This document shows positions 49,283 through 57,800 of a DNA stretch of 64,000 nt, piece by piece. The stretch spans positions 460,874-524,873 of the forward strand of contig NZ_JAFFJX010000004.1 in the NCBI RefSeq assembly GCF_016924755.1, in the 5' to 3' direction. Position 1 is the stretch's first letter. The number at the start of each line of letters is the position of its first letter. Position numbers and translations under genes: made by a program. The notes under the pieces are model-generated. The model saw only the letters and a program-made list of their open reading frames with translations, was not told the origin of the DNA and made no database searches. Source of the DNA: Longitalea arenae. GTDB lineage: Bacteria > Bacteroidota > Bacteroidia > Chitinophagales > Chitinophagaceae.

Positions 49283-50266
49283 CGAATCGTTTTATTAAGC
49301 CGGTTAGGTGAATATATTTTGCAGGATAGCGATAACTGGCAGATTGCCAAACAGAAAGCGAATTTGCAGAACAGCTGGTTCACCCCTGAATTTATTGACC
49401 TGGCTACCCGTACCATCGCGCTTGCATTTTTACAAAAGGATTTATTGACAGCCTGGGCCCGCCAATATAATGTCCCGGCCGAAAATACCGCTCCCAGGAA
49501 CGTAGGTATCGTCATGGCCGGTAATATCCCCCTGGTTGGTTTCCACGACTTTTTGTGCGTTTTCATATCAGGTCACCGGCAAACCATTAAACCTTCCTCC
49601 AAAGACGATGTGCTCATTAAACACCTGGTGCAGCAATTGCACGAATGGGACGAAGCCACCCGCCAGCTGATCAGTTTTTCGGAGATGCTTAAAAACTGCG
49701 ATGCCTATATAGCTACCGGCAGCAATAATTCTGCCCGGTATTTCGAATATTATTTCAGCAAATACCCCCATATCATCCGTCGCAACCGCACTTCCGTAGC
49801 CATTTTAACCGGTGAGGAAACACCGGAAGAACTGGAAAAACTGGCCGACGATGTGTATCAATATTTTGGTTTAGGCTGCCGGAACGTTACCAAACTATAC
49901 GTGCCCGAGCAATACGATTTCGTTCCATTGCTTAATGCCTTTAAAAAATACGACCACCTCACTGACCATCATAAATACAAGAACAATTACGACTATATAC
50001 TGGCTGTGCTCATTCTCAATAAGCAATATTACATGACCAACCAGTCGATCCTGCTGAACGAGAATAAAGAGCTCTTCAGCCCGATCAGCCAGCTGAATTT
50101 CGAATATTACAGGAAGGATGAAGAACCTGGCGCAACGCTTTCTGCCAATGCCGATGTGCAGTGTATCGTTGGAAAGAAGCATGTACCTTTTGGCCAGGCG
50201 CAGCATCCTTCACTTACCGATTATGCTGATGGAGTAGATGTCATGAAATTTTTGCTGGAGTTGTGA
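49268..50266 (+). CDS. LuxC-like acyl-CoA reductase
   Basis: 332 residues. NVGIVMAGNIPLVGFHDFLCVFISGHRQTIKPSSKDDVL and YIATGSNNSARYFEYYFSKYPHIIRRNRTSVAILTGEETPEEL match the LuxC family; the catalytic Cys is in YFGLGCRNVTKLYVP. LuxC-like enzymes reduce acyl-CoA or acyl-ACP to aldehydes with NADPH. It is divergent from a 2[4Fe-4S] ferredoxin, an arrangement I know from other Bacteroidota; the exact substrate and whether the two proteins interact are unknown. Confidence 0.88.
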   Translation: MNLQQRIVLLSRLGEYILQDSDNWQIAKQKANLQNSWFTPEFIDLATRTIALAFLQKDLLTAWARQYNVPAENTAPRNVGIVMAGNIPLVGFHDFLCVFISGHRQTIKPSSKDDVLIKHLVQQLHEWDEATRQLISFSEMLKNCDAYIATGSNNSARYFEYYFSKYPHIIRRNRTSVAILTGEETPEELEKLADDVYQYFGLGCRNVTKLYVPEQYDFVPLLNAFKKYDHLTDHHKYKNNYDYILAVLILNKQYYMTNQSILLNENKELFSPISQLNFEYYRKDEEPGATLSANADVQCIVGKKHVPFGQAQHPSLTDYADGVDVMKFLLEL

Positions 50267-50534
50267 AAAACTGTCAATACCAGTCTGTAATATTTGCACC
50301 TGGAAACACAATGTTTTACTTATAATAATTTTTAACTTTTCACGCTAACGTATGCATTTTTAGTGTTTCATGCTTACTTTTAGTAAATTTGGTAAGCGAA
50401 GTACGAAGACTTTAGTAAATTAATTGTTAAACAAAATCAATTCCGCTGGTTTACTATATTTCCTGACGTTAATTTGTTGTGCTGTCAGGCATATATTTTG
50501 AAACAAGTATAATCTCATTAAATCTATAACGATT

Positions 50535-52031
50535 ATGAAGTGGAAACAAATTCTGGCTATAGTCCTCATCAGTGCCGCCACCACGGGGGTTACCATGTGG
50601 GGATATAACCAATTTAGAAACGATCCATATGTTTACCAAAAGGATGGAAATGATTCCGGAAAGGTTCCAGCAAATTATGCCGGTTTTAACGGCGTGGTAG
50701 GCCAAAACGGCCCGGTTGATTTCTCAGCGGCCGCAGAAGCAGCCATTCCTGCTACTGTTCACATTAAAACAAAAGCTACCCGTACGGTAAGCAATAACCT
50801 GCCCCGCAACAATCCATTCGGTGACCTGTTCCCCGACCTGGATGATTTCTTCGGTGGCGATAAATACCGCTCTATTCCGCAAATGGCTTCCGGTTCCGGC
50901 GCCATTATCAGTGAAGACGGATATATTGTGACCAACAACCACGTGGTTGACGGTGCAGATGATATTACTGTAACCCTGACCAATAAAAAATCTTTTAAGG
51001 CCAAGATGATCGCTTCTGACCCCAGCAGCGACCTGGCCGTTATCAAGATCGAAGCAAAGAATTTACCTTTTCTGTTATATGGTAATTCCGACGACCTGAA
51101 AGTTGGTCAATGGGTACTCGCTGTAGGTTACCCGTTAACGCTTGAAACAACGGTAACCGCAGGTATCATCAGTGCTAAAGGCAGAACCCTGGAGATCAAC
51201 CGCCGCCAAAGCGATGCCCCTGTTGAATCATTCATTCAAACAGATGCGGCTGTTAACCCCGGTAATAGCGGTGGTCCGTTGATCAATACCGAAGGTAAAC
51301 TCATCGGTATCAATTCAGCGATCGCTTCTCCCACCGGCGCATATGCCGGTTATTCATTCACCATTCCGGTGAATATGGTGAAGAAGATCGTGTCTGATCT
51401 TATTAAGTTCGGTACTGTTCAGAGAGCTTACCTGGGTATTGAATATCCAAGGGATAACTTAAGCGAAGAAGATAAAAGACAGAATGGTATCAAAGATGAC
51501 GGTGGTGTATATGTAATGAATGTACGGGAAGGCGGAGCTGCATCAGCCGCCGGTATCAAAAAAGGTGATATCATCACCAAGATCAATAACGTACCGGTTG
51601 TCAGCGGCGCCGATCTGATCGGACAAATTACAACTTATCGTCCGGGCGACAAGATCACCCTTACTTATCAGCGCGAAGGCAAAGAGCATACTGCTTCTAT
51701 TACCTTAAAGAATAAAAGCGGCAGTACCGACATGGTAAAGAACTCTGTGCTGGATAAATTAGGCGCCGAGCTGGAAACCCTTAGCAAGGAAGACGCAAAA
51801 GAACTGAACGTTAAAGGCGGTGTGGTGGTGAAATCGATCAGCAACCGCGGTGTTCTTAGCAAAGTAAGGATCCAGGAAGGTTATGTGATCATTAAAGCTA
51901 ATAACAAGGACATCACTAGTACCGAAGACCTGAAAAAGGTGCTTGAAAGCAGCACAGGCAGTGTAAAACTGGAAGGTATCTATCCCGGTTATGAAGGTGT
52001 TTATCCGATCATCGTTAACTTAGGCAACTAG
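50535..52031 (+). CDS. Do-family (HtrA/DegP-like) periplasmic serine protease
   Basis: 498 residues with an N-terminal membrane segment (about 4-24). The trypsin-like triad is His136 in TNNHVVDGA, Asp166 in SSDLAVIKI and Ser245 in NPGNSGGPL. Two PDZ domains follow (AYLGIEYPRDNLSEEDKRQNGIKDDGGVYVMN and VKGGVVVKSISNRGVLSKVRIQEGYVIIKANNKDITS). Such proteases degrade misfolded envelope proteins. The catalytic loop DLRVGQWVLAVGYPL-like (DLKVGQWVLAVGYPL) is intact. An exact TAAATTTG octamer (50384-50391) lies 150 bp upstream. A terminator follows. Confidence 0.93.
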   Translation: MKWKQILAIVLISAATTGVTMWGYNQFRNDPYVYQKDGNDSGKVPANYAGFNGVVGQNGPVDFSAAAEAAIPATVHIKTKATRTVSNNLPRNNPFGDLFPDLDDFFGGDKYRSIPQMASGSGAIISEDGYIVTNNHVVDGADDITVTLTNKKSFKAKMIASDPSSDLAVIKIEAKNLPFLLYGNSDDLKVGQWVLAVGYPLTLETTVTAGIISAKGRTLEINRRQSDAPVESFIQTDAAVNPGNSGGPLINTEGKLIGINSAIASPTGAYAGYSFTIPVNMVKKIVSDLIKFGTVQRAYLGIEYPRDNLSEEDKRQNGIKDDGGVYVMNVREGGAASAAGIKKGDIITKINNVPVVSGADLIGQITTYRPGDKITLTYQREGKEHTASITLKNKSGSTDMVKNSVLDKLGAELETLSKEDAKELNVKGGVVVKSISNRGVLSKVRIQEGYVIIKANNKDITSTEDLKKVLESSTGSVKLEGIYPGYEGVYPIIVNLGN

Positions 52032-52052
52032 AAACTGCAATAGTTATAAACG

Positions 52053-52087
52053 AAAAAGCGTCCCGTTCAGGCGGGGCGCTTTTTTAT
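52053..52087 (+). terminator. Intrinsic terminator after the HtrA gene
   Basis: AAAAAGCGTCCCG pairs with CGGGGCGCTTTTT around TTCAGG, with U tract TTTTTTATTT. Confidence 0.87.
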
Positions 52088-52121
52088 TTTATTTTGTTGA
52101 GCGTGTTTGCTGCCGGCGCAT

Positions 52122-53402
52122 TTACCGTGTAAGTACCAGGTAGTCCCAGCCTTTCAGTTGGGCTGAAAAAGAACCATTCACCGTCACCTGTTCCTGGCTG
52201 AATAAATTGGTGAATTTACCCTGTAGCTGAGCGCCCGGCAACTGAACCGTTAGCTCCTGGCTGGAAAAATTCAGTATCACCAGTAATTCCTTTCCTTCAG
52301 ACCGGCGAACAAATGCAAGCACCCGCTCATGATCGTTTGTATTGAGTAGTTGGGGAATAGTTGCTTCACCCGCCTTCAGGGCCGGATGCTGTTTGCGTAG
52401 TTGTAATAAGGTTTTATAAAATGACTCCAGGGCAGGCGTTCCATTCCAGTTTATTTCATCCTTATCAAAAAAGGGTAAACGCTTATGCAGCGGCAGTTCC
52501 TGGGCGGTATACATGAGGGGGATCGCATTCCAGGTGAAGTTGAACACGGCCAGGGGCATCGCCATATCACCGTATTTTTCGAACTCGGTGCCATTCCAGG
52601 TATTTTCGTCGTGATTGCTGGTAAAGAGCATGGGAAAGGTACCGGCCGGCAGATCATAGGTATAATGGTTCAGCACATCTTTCAGCTGGCCAAGTGTTAT
52701 TTCCTGCCTGAAATACTTCTGGGTGGCCGACATCCAGCGCCAGCCATACAGGCAATCAAAGACCTGTAAATACGGAACATCCTGCGTCTCGCCTAACCAG
52801 AACAGGGGCTTTATGGCATCCAGCTCAACCCGGGCCCGGTTCCAGAAATCGAGTGGCACCAGGTGGCACATATCACATCTGAAGCCATCGATATCACATT
52901 CCTTTACCCAGAAAAGCATGGCGTCTATCATGGCCGCACGCATGTTATGATCATAATAATTAAGATCGATGACATCGTGCCAGTTATTGGTATCGTAAAA
53001 TTTACCTTCAGCGTCTTTCTTATAGAACTCGGGGTTCGATTTGGTCCAGACATGATCCCAACCCGTGTGATTCGCTACCCAGTCGATGATCACCTTTAAC
53101 CCCAGATCGTGGGCTTTTTTCACCAGCGATTGAAAGTCTTCCAGTGTGCCAAACTCAGGGTTGATGGCTTTATAATCGGAACAGGCATAGTAGCTGCCCA
53201 GTGTTCCCTGCCGCTTTTCCTTGCTGATGGGGGTTATGGGCATAAACCATAAAATTTCAATGCCCATCTCTTTTAATCGGGGCAGGTGGTTGGCGAAGGC
53301 ATTAAAAGTGCCCTCCGGGGTGTACTGGCGAACATTTACCTCATAAATATTGCTGTTAATGCTCCAAGCTACCGGTGAAAATCGTCGCTGCATAAATCTC
53401 AT
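52122..53402 (-). CDS. GH13-family alpha-amylase-like glycoside hydrolase
   Basis: 426 residues without a signal peptide, so cytosolic. The TIM barrel has SINSNIYEVNVRQYTPEGTF, WFMPITPISKEKRQGTLGSYYACSDY, VIIDWVANHTGWDH, and the catalytic residues Asp177 (DGFRCDM), Glu205 (FWLGETQ) and Asp265 (TSNHDENTW). A C-terminal beta domain follows (RVLAFVRRSEGKELLVILNFSSQEL). It cleaves alpha-glucans or malto-oligosaccharides. Its cytosolic site and the small size fit intracellular glycogen or maltodextrin turnover. Confidence 0.93.
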   Translation of the reverse strand: MRFMQRRFSPVAWSINSNIYEVNVRQYTPEGTFNAFANHLPRLKEMGIEILWFMPITPISKEKRQGTLGSYYACSDYKAINPEFGTLEDFQSLVKKAHDLGLKVIIDWVANHTGWDHVWTKSNPEFYKKDAEGKFYDTNNWHDVIDLNYYDHNMRAAMIDAMLFWVKECDIDGFRCDMCHLVPLDFWNRARVELDAIKPLFWLGETQDVPYLQVFDCLYGWRWMSATQKYFRQEITLGQLKDVLNHYTYDLPAGTFPMLFTSNHDENTWNGTEFEKYGDMAMPLAVFNFTWNAIPLMYTAQELPLHKRLPFFDKDEINWNGTPALESFYKTLLQLRKQHPALKAGEATIPQLLNTNDHERVLAFVRRSEGKELLVILNFSSQELTVQLPGAQLQGKFTNLFSQEQVTVNGSFSAQLKGWDYLVLTR

Positions 53403-53442
53403 TCCTGGTTGGTTTAATCAAAATTACGGGAATAAATACGTT

Positions 53443-53650
53443 TCAGGTTGCAGGTTCCAAGATACATGGTCCAACAACTTCCATGCCCTCTGATTACCGT
53501 CGACCTTTCCAGCACTTACAACTGCTGATATTTCTCTGCTTCCATCCTGAAACCGGGCACTTGTAACTTGTAACTGGTTCCTACATTGCGTTGCGTTACA
53601 AAACCTTTAACCTGGCGCCTGGTAACCAGTAACCGGCAACTTCTTCGTAC
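53443..53650. repeat. CTTGTAACTTGTAACTGG / CCAGTAACC word repeat
   Basis: TTCAGGTTGCAGGTTCC, ACTTGTAACTTGTAACTGG (53559-53577) and CCTGGTAACCAGTAACCGGCAACTT (53618-53642) form short tandem words and a loose inverted arrangement; CCAGTAACCGG belongs to the same family as the 7-mer array at 19945. It is the divergent spacer between the GH13 and ispH genes. Confidence 0.5.
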
Positions 53651-53662
53651 CTTCGCGGTGGC

Positions 53663-54892
53663 ATGAAAACATTTAATGTACCTATTACCTATCGCAGTCC
53701 ACTGATCACGGCTATTAAGAACAGCCGCAGGCAGCAGGACAAGATGAAAAAAGACTTTACCCCCACCCTCCTGGCGCTGGACACCCTGCATATTTACCTC
53801 GCGCGTCATTTTGGCTTTTGTTATGGGGTAGAAAATGCCATTGAAATATCTTTCCGCACCATAGAATCGAATCCCGGTAAACGCATCTTTTTGCTAAGCG
53901 AAATGATCCATAATCCGCAGGTCAATGCCGATCTGCAAAGCCGCGGCGTACAATTTCTGCAGGATAATTATGGCCATCAGCTTATTCCTTTCGAGGAATT
54001 GACGGCCGACGACGTTGTGATCATTCCAGCTTTTGGTACAACGCTCGAAATAGAATCGAAATTGAAAAGCCTGGGCATTCCGGTTGAAAAATACAATACC
54101 ACCTGCCCCTTTGTTGAAAAAGTTTGGAACCGCAGTGAGCAGATCGCCAATAAGGGTTATACGATCGTTATACATGGCAAACCCAAACATGAAGAGACCA
54201 GGGCCACTTTTTCACATGCAGCAAGAAATGCCCCATCAGTCATTGTGAATGACATGCACGAAGCCGAAAAGCTGGCAAAATATATTACCGGCGAAAAAAA
54301 GGCAGAAGAATTTTATACAGAATTTGCGGGCAGGTTCTCAGCGGGTTTTGATGCTACCCAACACCTGCAACGTATTGGGGTGGTGAACCAGACCACCCAG
54401 CTGGCCACCGATACCCAGGCGATTGCTGAGTTCCTGAAACAAACCATACAACAACATTATGGATTGACGCCGGAAAATATTGAGACGCGCTTTGCCGATA
54501 CCCGCGATACGCTTTGTTATGCCACGAACGATAACCAAACGGCGGTTACCGGTATGTTGCAAACACCGGCCGATATCGCCATCGTAGTAGGCGGCTATAA
54601 CAGCAGTAATACGACGCACCTCGCTGAATTGTGCGAACAGCAGCTGCCTACATACTTTATCAATTCACCGGAGAAATTACTTTCTGCAAAGGATATCCTG
54701 CATTATAATTTTCATACGAAAGAAGAACATATTGCGGCCAATTACCTGCCAGCCGGCAATCCTGCCCGGATCTTGATTACCAGCGGTGCATCCTGCCCCG
54801 ATGCCGTAGTTGAGAACGTTATCCGCAAGCTGGCATCCTTTTATGGCGTGGAAGATAAACTGAATGCGGAAGTGGAAAAGCTGACAAGCTAA
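53663..54892 (+). CDS. ispH: 4-hydroxy-3-methylbut-2-enyl diphosphate reductase
   Basis: The last enzyme of the MEP isoprenoid pathway; it makes IPP and DMAPP using a [4Fe-4S] cluster. 409 residues, with the Bacteroidota-type insertions. The cluster ligands are the Cys of HFGFCYGV, of NTTCPFVEKV and of SGASCPDAVVE. Other landmarks are LSEMIHNPQV, IPAFGTT, IHGKPKHEETRATF and VVGGYNSSNTTHLAELC. A TACCTTCG octamer (53648-53655) lies just before the ATG. Confidence 0.94.
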   Translation: MKTFNVPITYRSPLITAIKNSRRQQDKMKKDFTPTLLALDTLHIYLARHFGFCYGVENAIEISFRTIESNPGKRIFLLSEMIHNPQVNADLQSRGVQFLQDNYGHQLIPFEELTADDVVIIPAFGTTLEIESKLKSLGIPVEKYNTTCPFVEKVWNRSEQIANKGYTIVIHGKPKHEETRATFSHAARNAPSVIVNDMHEAEKLAKYITGEKKAEEFYTEFAGRFSAGFDATQHLQRIGVVNQTTQLATDTQAIAEFLKQTIQQHYGLTPENIETRFADTRDTLCYATNDNQTAVTGMLQTPADIAIVVGGYNSSNTTHLAELCEQQLPTYFINSPEKLLSAKDILHYNFHTKEEHIAANYLPAGNPARILITSGASCPDAVVENVIRKLASFYGVEDKLNAEVEKLTS

Positions 54893-54963
54893 AAAGGAAA
54901 CAGGTTGATATATTGAAAGCGTTTTAAAAGTTTCAACATATCAACCTGCCGGCTAAAAAGAAG

Positions 54964-56301
54964 CTACACCATTTTAAATGTATCCAGGAATTTGGTGTTG
55001 AAATTGCCTTTTATAAAGTCTTCGTTCTTCATCAATTGCTGATGGAACGGTATGGTTGTTTTTACTCCCTCGATCACATACTCACTCAAAGCACGGCTCA
55101 TGGTATTGATGGCTTCTTCGCGCGTACGGGCTACGGCAATGATCTTGGCGATCATTGAATCGTAGTAAGGCGGAATTACATAGCCGGCATATACATGTGA
55201 ATCGACGCGGATCCCATGTCCGCCAGGCTGATGCAGTGTAGTGATCTTACCCGGACTGGGGCGGAAATCGTTATATGGGTCTTCGGCATTGATACGGCAC
55301 TCAATGGCATGCAGCTGCGGTTCATAGTTCAATCCGCTGATGGCTTCGCCAGCCGCTATTTTGATCTGTTCTTTAATCAGGTCGAAGTTGGTCACTTCTT
55401 CCGTTACGCAATGTTCTACCTGGATCCGGGTGTTCATCTCCATGAAATAGAAGTTGCGGTGTTTGTCGACCAGGAACTCAATGGTACCTACACTTTCATA
55501 CCCGATGGCAGAAGCGGCTTTGATAGCGGCTTCGCCCATACGTTTACGCAGTTCGGGGGTCATGAAGGGAGAAGGAGATTCTTCTACCAGCTTCTGGTGG
55601 CGGCGTTGAATGGAGCAATCTCTTTCGCTGAGGTGACAAACCTTTCCATAGCGATCGCCGGCCACCTGTATTTCGATGTGGCGTGGTTCTTCCACGAATT
55701 TCTCCATATATATGCCGTCGTTCTTGAACGCGGCGCCAGCTTCGGCCCTAGCTGTATTGTAGGCCCTTTCCATTTCGTCTTCGGTCCATACAACACGCAT
55801 CCCCTTACCACCGCCGCCGGCAGTAGCTTTCAGGATGATGGGATAACCTACGTCTTTGGCCAGGCTTTTCGCTTCTTCCAGGCTTTCGAGTAAACCTTCG
55901 CCACCGGGCACCACAGGCACACCGGCTTTGATCATGGTTTCTTTGGCGGTCATTTTATCGCCCATGGAGCGGATCTGATCGGGCGTGGGTCCAATAAATT
56001 TGATATTATGCTCGCCGCAGATCTCCGCAAAACGGGCGTTTTCGGCCAAAAAACCATAACCGGGGTGAATACCGTCGGCATTGGTGATCTCTGCCGCGGC
56101 CATGATATGCGGAATATTGAGATATGAATCGGAGCTGGCAGCCTTACCTATACAAACTGCTTCATCGGCGAACCGCACATGGAGGCTGTCTTTATCGGCA
56201 GTGGAATAAACAGCAATCGTTTTGATGCCCATCTCCTTACAGGTGCGGATGACCCGGAGGGCAATTTCTCCACGATTGGCAATTAATATTTTCTTGAACA
56301 T
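54964..56301 (-). CDS. accC: Acetyl-CoA carboxylase, biotin carboxylase subunit
   Basis: It carboxylates the biotin on AccB with bicarbonate and ATP for fatty acid synthesis. From ATG 56301 ([25 protein letters not shown]) 445 residues; the frame continues 13 codons upstream without family similarity. ATP-grasp signatures are [43 protein letters not shown] and [12 protein letters not shown]. It lies downstream of accB on the same strand, separated by a hairpin-forming spacer. Confidence 0.96.
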   Translation of the reverse strand: MFKKILIANRGEIALRVIRTCKEMGIKTIAVYSTADKDSLHVRFADEAVCIGKAASSDSYLNIPHIMAAAEITNADGIHPGYGFLAENARFAEICGEHNIKFIGPTPDQIRSMGDKMTAKETMIKAGVPVVPGGEGLLESLEEAKSLAKDVGYPIILKATAGGGGKGMRVVWTEDEMERAYNTARAEAGAAFKNDGIYMEKFVEEPRHIEIQVAGDRYGKVCHLSERDCSIQRRHQKLVEESPSPFMTPELRKRMGEAAIKAASAIGYESVGTIEFLVDKHRNFYFMEMNTRIQVEHCVTEEVTNFDLIKEQIKIAAGEAISGLNYEPQLHAIECRINAEDPYNDFRPSPGKITTLHQPGGHGIRVDSHVYAGYVIPPYYDSMIAKIIAVARTREEAINTMSRALSEYVIEGVKTTIPFHQQLMKNEDFIKGNFNTKFLDTFKMV

Positions 56302-56310
56302 GGATTTAAT

Positions 56311-56410
56311 TGATAATGTGCTAATATGTAAATGTGCCAATGTGCTAATTGCAAACGCAGTCGATTATTTGTCATTAGCACATCAGCTAATTATCAAATT
56401 AGCTAATTAA
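56311..56410. repeat. ATGTGCTAAT word repeat between accB and accC
   Basis: ATGTGCTAAT (56340-56349) and ATTAGCACAT (56374-56383) form a perfect 10-bp dyad; related words GTGCTAATATG, TGTGCCAATG and CAGCTAATTATC fill the rest. Its position between cotranscribed genes makes a terminator less likely and an RNA structure or attenuator possible. Confidence 0.55.
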
Positions 56411-56908
56411 TTAAGCTGGTTCTACCAGGAATAATGGCTGGTCGTATTCTACCGGCGAAGCATCTTCTACCAATACTTTTACGATTCGGCCTTTCACTTC
56501 GCTTTCAATTTCATTAAAGAGTTTCATGGCTTCGATAATGCAAACCACCTTACCAGGAGTAACATCATCGCCTATTTCAATAAATGCAGGTTTACCAGGT
56601 GCAGAGCTGCGATAGAAAGTACCTATCATTGGGCTCTTGATGGTGATCAGGTTGTCGGCAACGGCGTCTGCAGCTTTTGGTTTTTCTGCAGGGGGGGCAG
56701 TAACATGGGCAGCAGGTTGAGTAGCCGCAGTTTGCTGTGGCATAGCAGTCATCATAGGAGCAGTATGTACAGGAGCTGCAATGACATTCTGAACCGGTTC
56801 TTCTTTTTGCTTGATGGTTAGTTTAAATCCCTTTTCTTCTATCGTCACTTCCCCAATATTTGATTTGTTGATCATTTTGATCAACTCCTGAATTTGTTTA
56901 AAATCCAT
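56411..56908 (-). CDS. accB: Acetyl-CoA carboxylase, biotin carboxyl carrier protein
   Basis: 165 residues. N-terminal [31 protein letters not shown], a Pro/Ala/Gln-rich mobile linker (about 55-90), and the C-terminal biotinyl domain with the modified Lys129 in [18 protein letters not shown]. The thumb-like [20 protein letters not shown] is typical of AccB. It carries biotin between AccC and the carboxyltransferase. It is upstream of accC on the same strand. Confidence 0.96.
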   Translation of the reverse strand: MDFKQIQELIKMINKSNIGEVTIEEKGFKLTIKQKEEPVQNVIAAPVHTAPMMTAMPQQTAATQPAAHVTAPPAEKPKAADAVADNLITIKSPMIGTFYRSSAPGKPAFIEIGDDVTPGKVVCIIEAMKLFNEIESEVKGRIVKVLVEDASPVEYDQPLFLVEPA

Positions 56909-57023
56909 CTGTTAAAAATTTTAGTTTGTCGTTTTAAGTCCTGTAGAACAGGCGGCTAAGATAAGGATTACACACTAAATTTATCCAAAACCGTTTTTTT
57001 TAAAATGGCATTGGGGTTCTTAC

Positions 57024-57059
57024 AAAAAAAGAGGACAATGGATTTAAGTTCCATTGTCC
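57024..57059 (-). terminator. Intrinsic terminator after efp
   Basis: On the minus strand GGACAATGGA (57059-57050) pairs with TCCATTGTCC (57042-57033) around ACTTAAA, then TCTTTTTTT. It separates efp from accB, so these are separate transcripts unless read through. Confidence 0.87.
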
Positions 57060-57081
57060 CGTTATAACGTACATACTGGTA

Positions 57082-57648
57082 TTATTCTTTTACTCTTTCT
57101 ACATATTCACCGGTCTTCGTATTTATACGAATCAGCTCACCTTCGTTAACAAAGAGGGGAACGTTAACAGTGGCGCCGGTTTCAACAGTCGCAGGTTTCA
57201 GGGTGCGGGTGGCAGTATCCCCTTTTACACCCGGTTCGCTATAGGTCACTTTCACCACAATTTTATCAGGCAGTTCCACACTCATCGGTTGCTCGGTTTC
57301 GGTATTGATGAGCACAGAAACTTCCTGGCCTTCTTTCAGGAACTGGGGCGCATCCACCAGGTTCTCGGCGAGGGCTATCTGCTCGAAAGTTTCATTATCC
57401 ATGAAATTGAAACCGGTGTCGTCCTTGTACAGGAACTGGAAGGTTTTGCGCTCAACGCGTACCGGGTAAATGGTATCGCCGCTGTTCCAGGTCTTTTCAA
57501 TACTACGGCTATTATCAACGCCTTTCAGTTTTGCCCATACCTTGGCAGCAGCCCGGGCAGTTTTATTTTCGCCAAATTCAACCACTGTGTATAAACTTCC
57601 ATCCAATTTAAGAATCATGCCGCGGCTGATATCTGAGGTATTTGCCAT
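57082..57648 (-). CDS. efp: Elongation factor P with an atypical tip loop
   Basis: It relieves ribosomes stalled at poly-proline. From ATG 57648 (MANTSDISRGMILKLDG) 188 residues; six upstream codons (MKFLSF) are not part of the family. Domain I has SRGMILKL, and domain III ends GEYVERVKE; the body is diagnostic (SVELPDKIVVKVTYSEPGVKGDTATRTLKPATVETG). The loop that normally reads PGKGxA with the modifiable Lys/Arg is here GENKTARAAAK (residues 26-36), one to two residues longer and without PGKG. I know similar loops in related Chitinophagaceae EF-P, so it is a clade feature, not an error. Confidence 0.95.
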   Translation of the reverse strand: MANTSDISRGMILKLDGSLYTVVEFGENKTARAAAKVWAKLKGVDNSRSIEKTWNSGDTIYPVRVERKTFQFLYKDDTGFNFMDNETFEQIALAENLVDAPQFLKEGQEVSVLINTETEQPMSVELPDKIVVKVTYSEPGVKGDTATRTLKPATVETGATVNVPLFVNEGELIRINTKTGEYVERVKE

Positions 57649-57800
57649 AAATGATAAAAATTTCAAAAGTCAAAAAACAAGTACAGTTCTAAAAAGTGGG
57701 AGCAAAATTATGGCAAAATTGGCAGGTTGCAAAATGGTCAGTTTTCATAAAAAACCGGGCAGAGGTGGCTGTTGGGCGCTATTCAGGTCAGGTATCCTGT

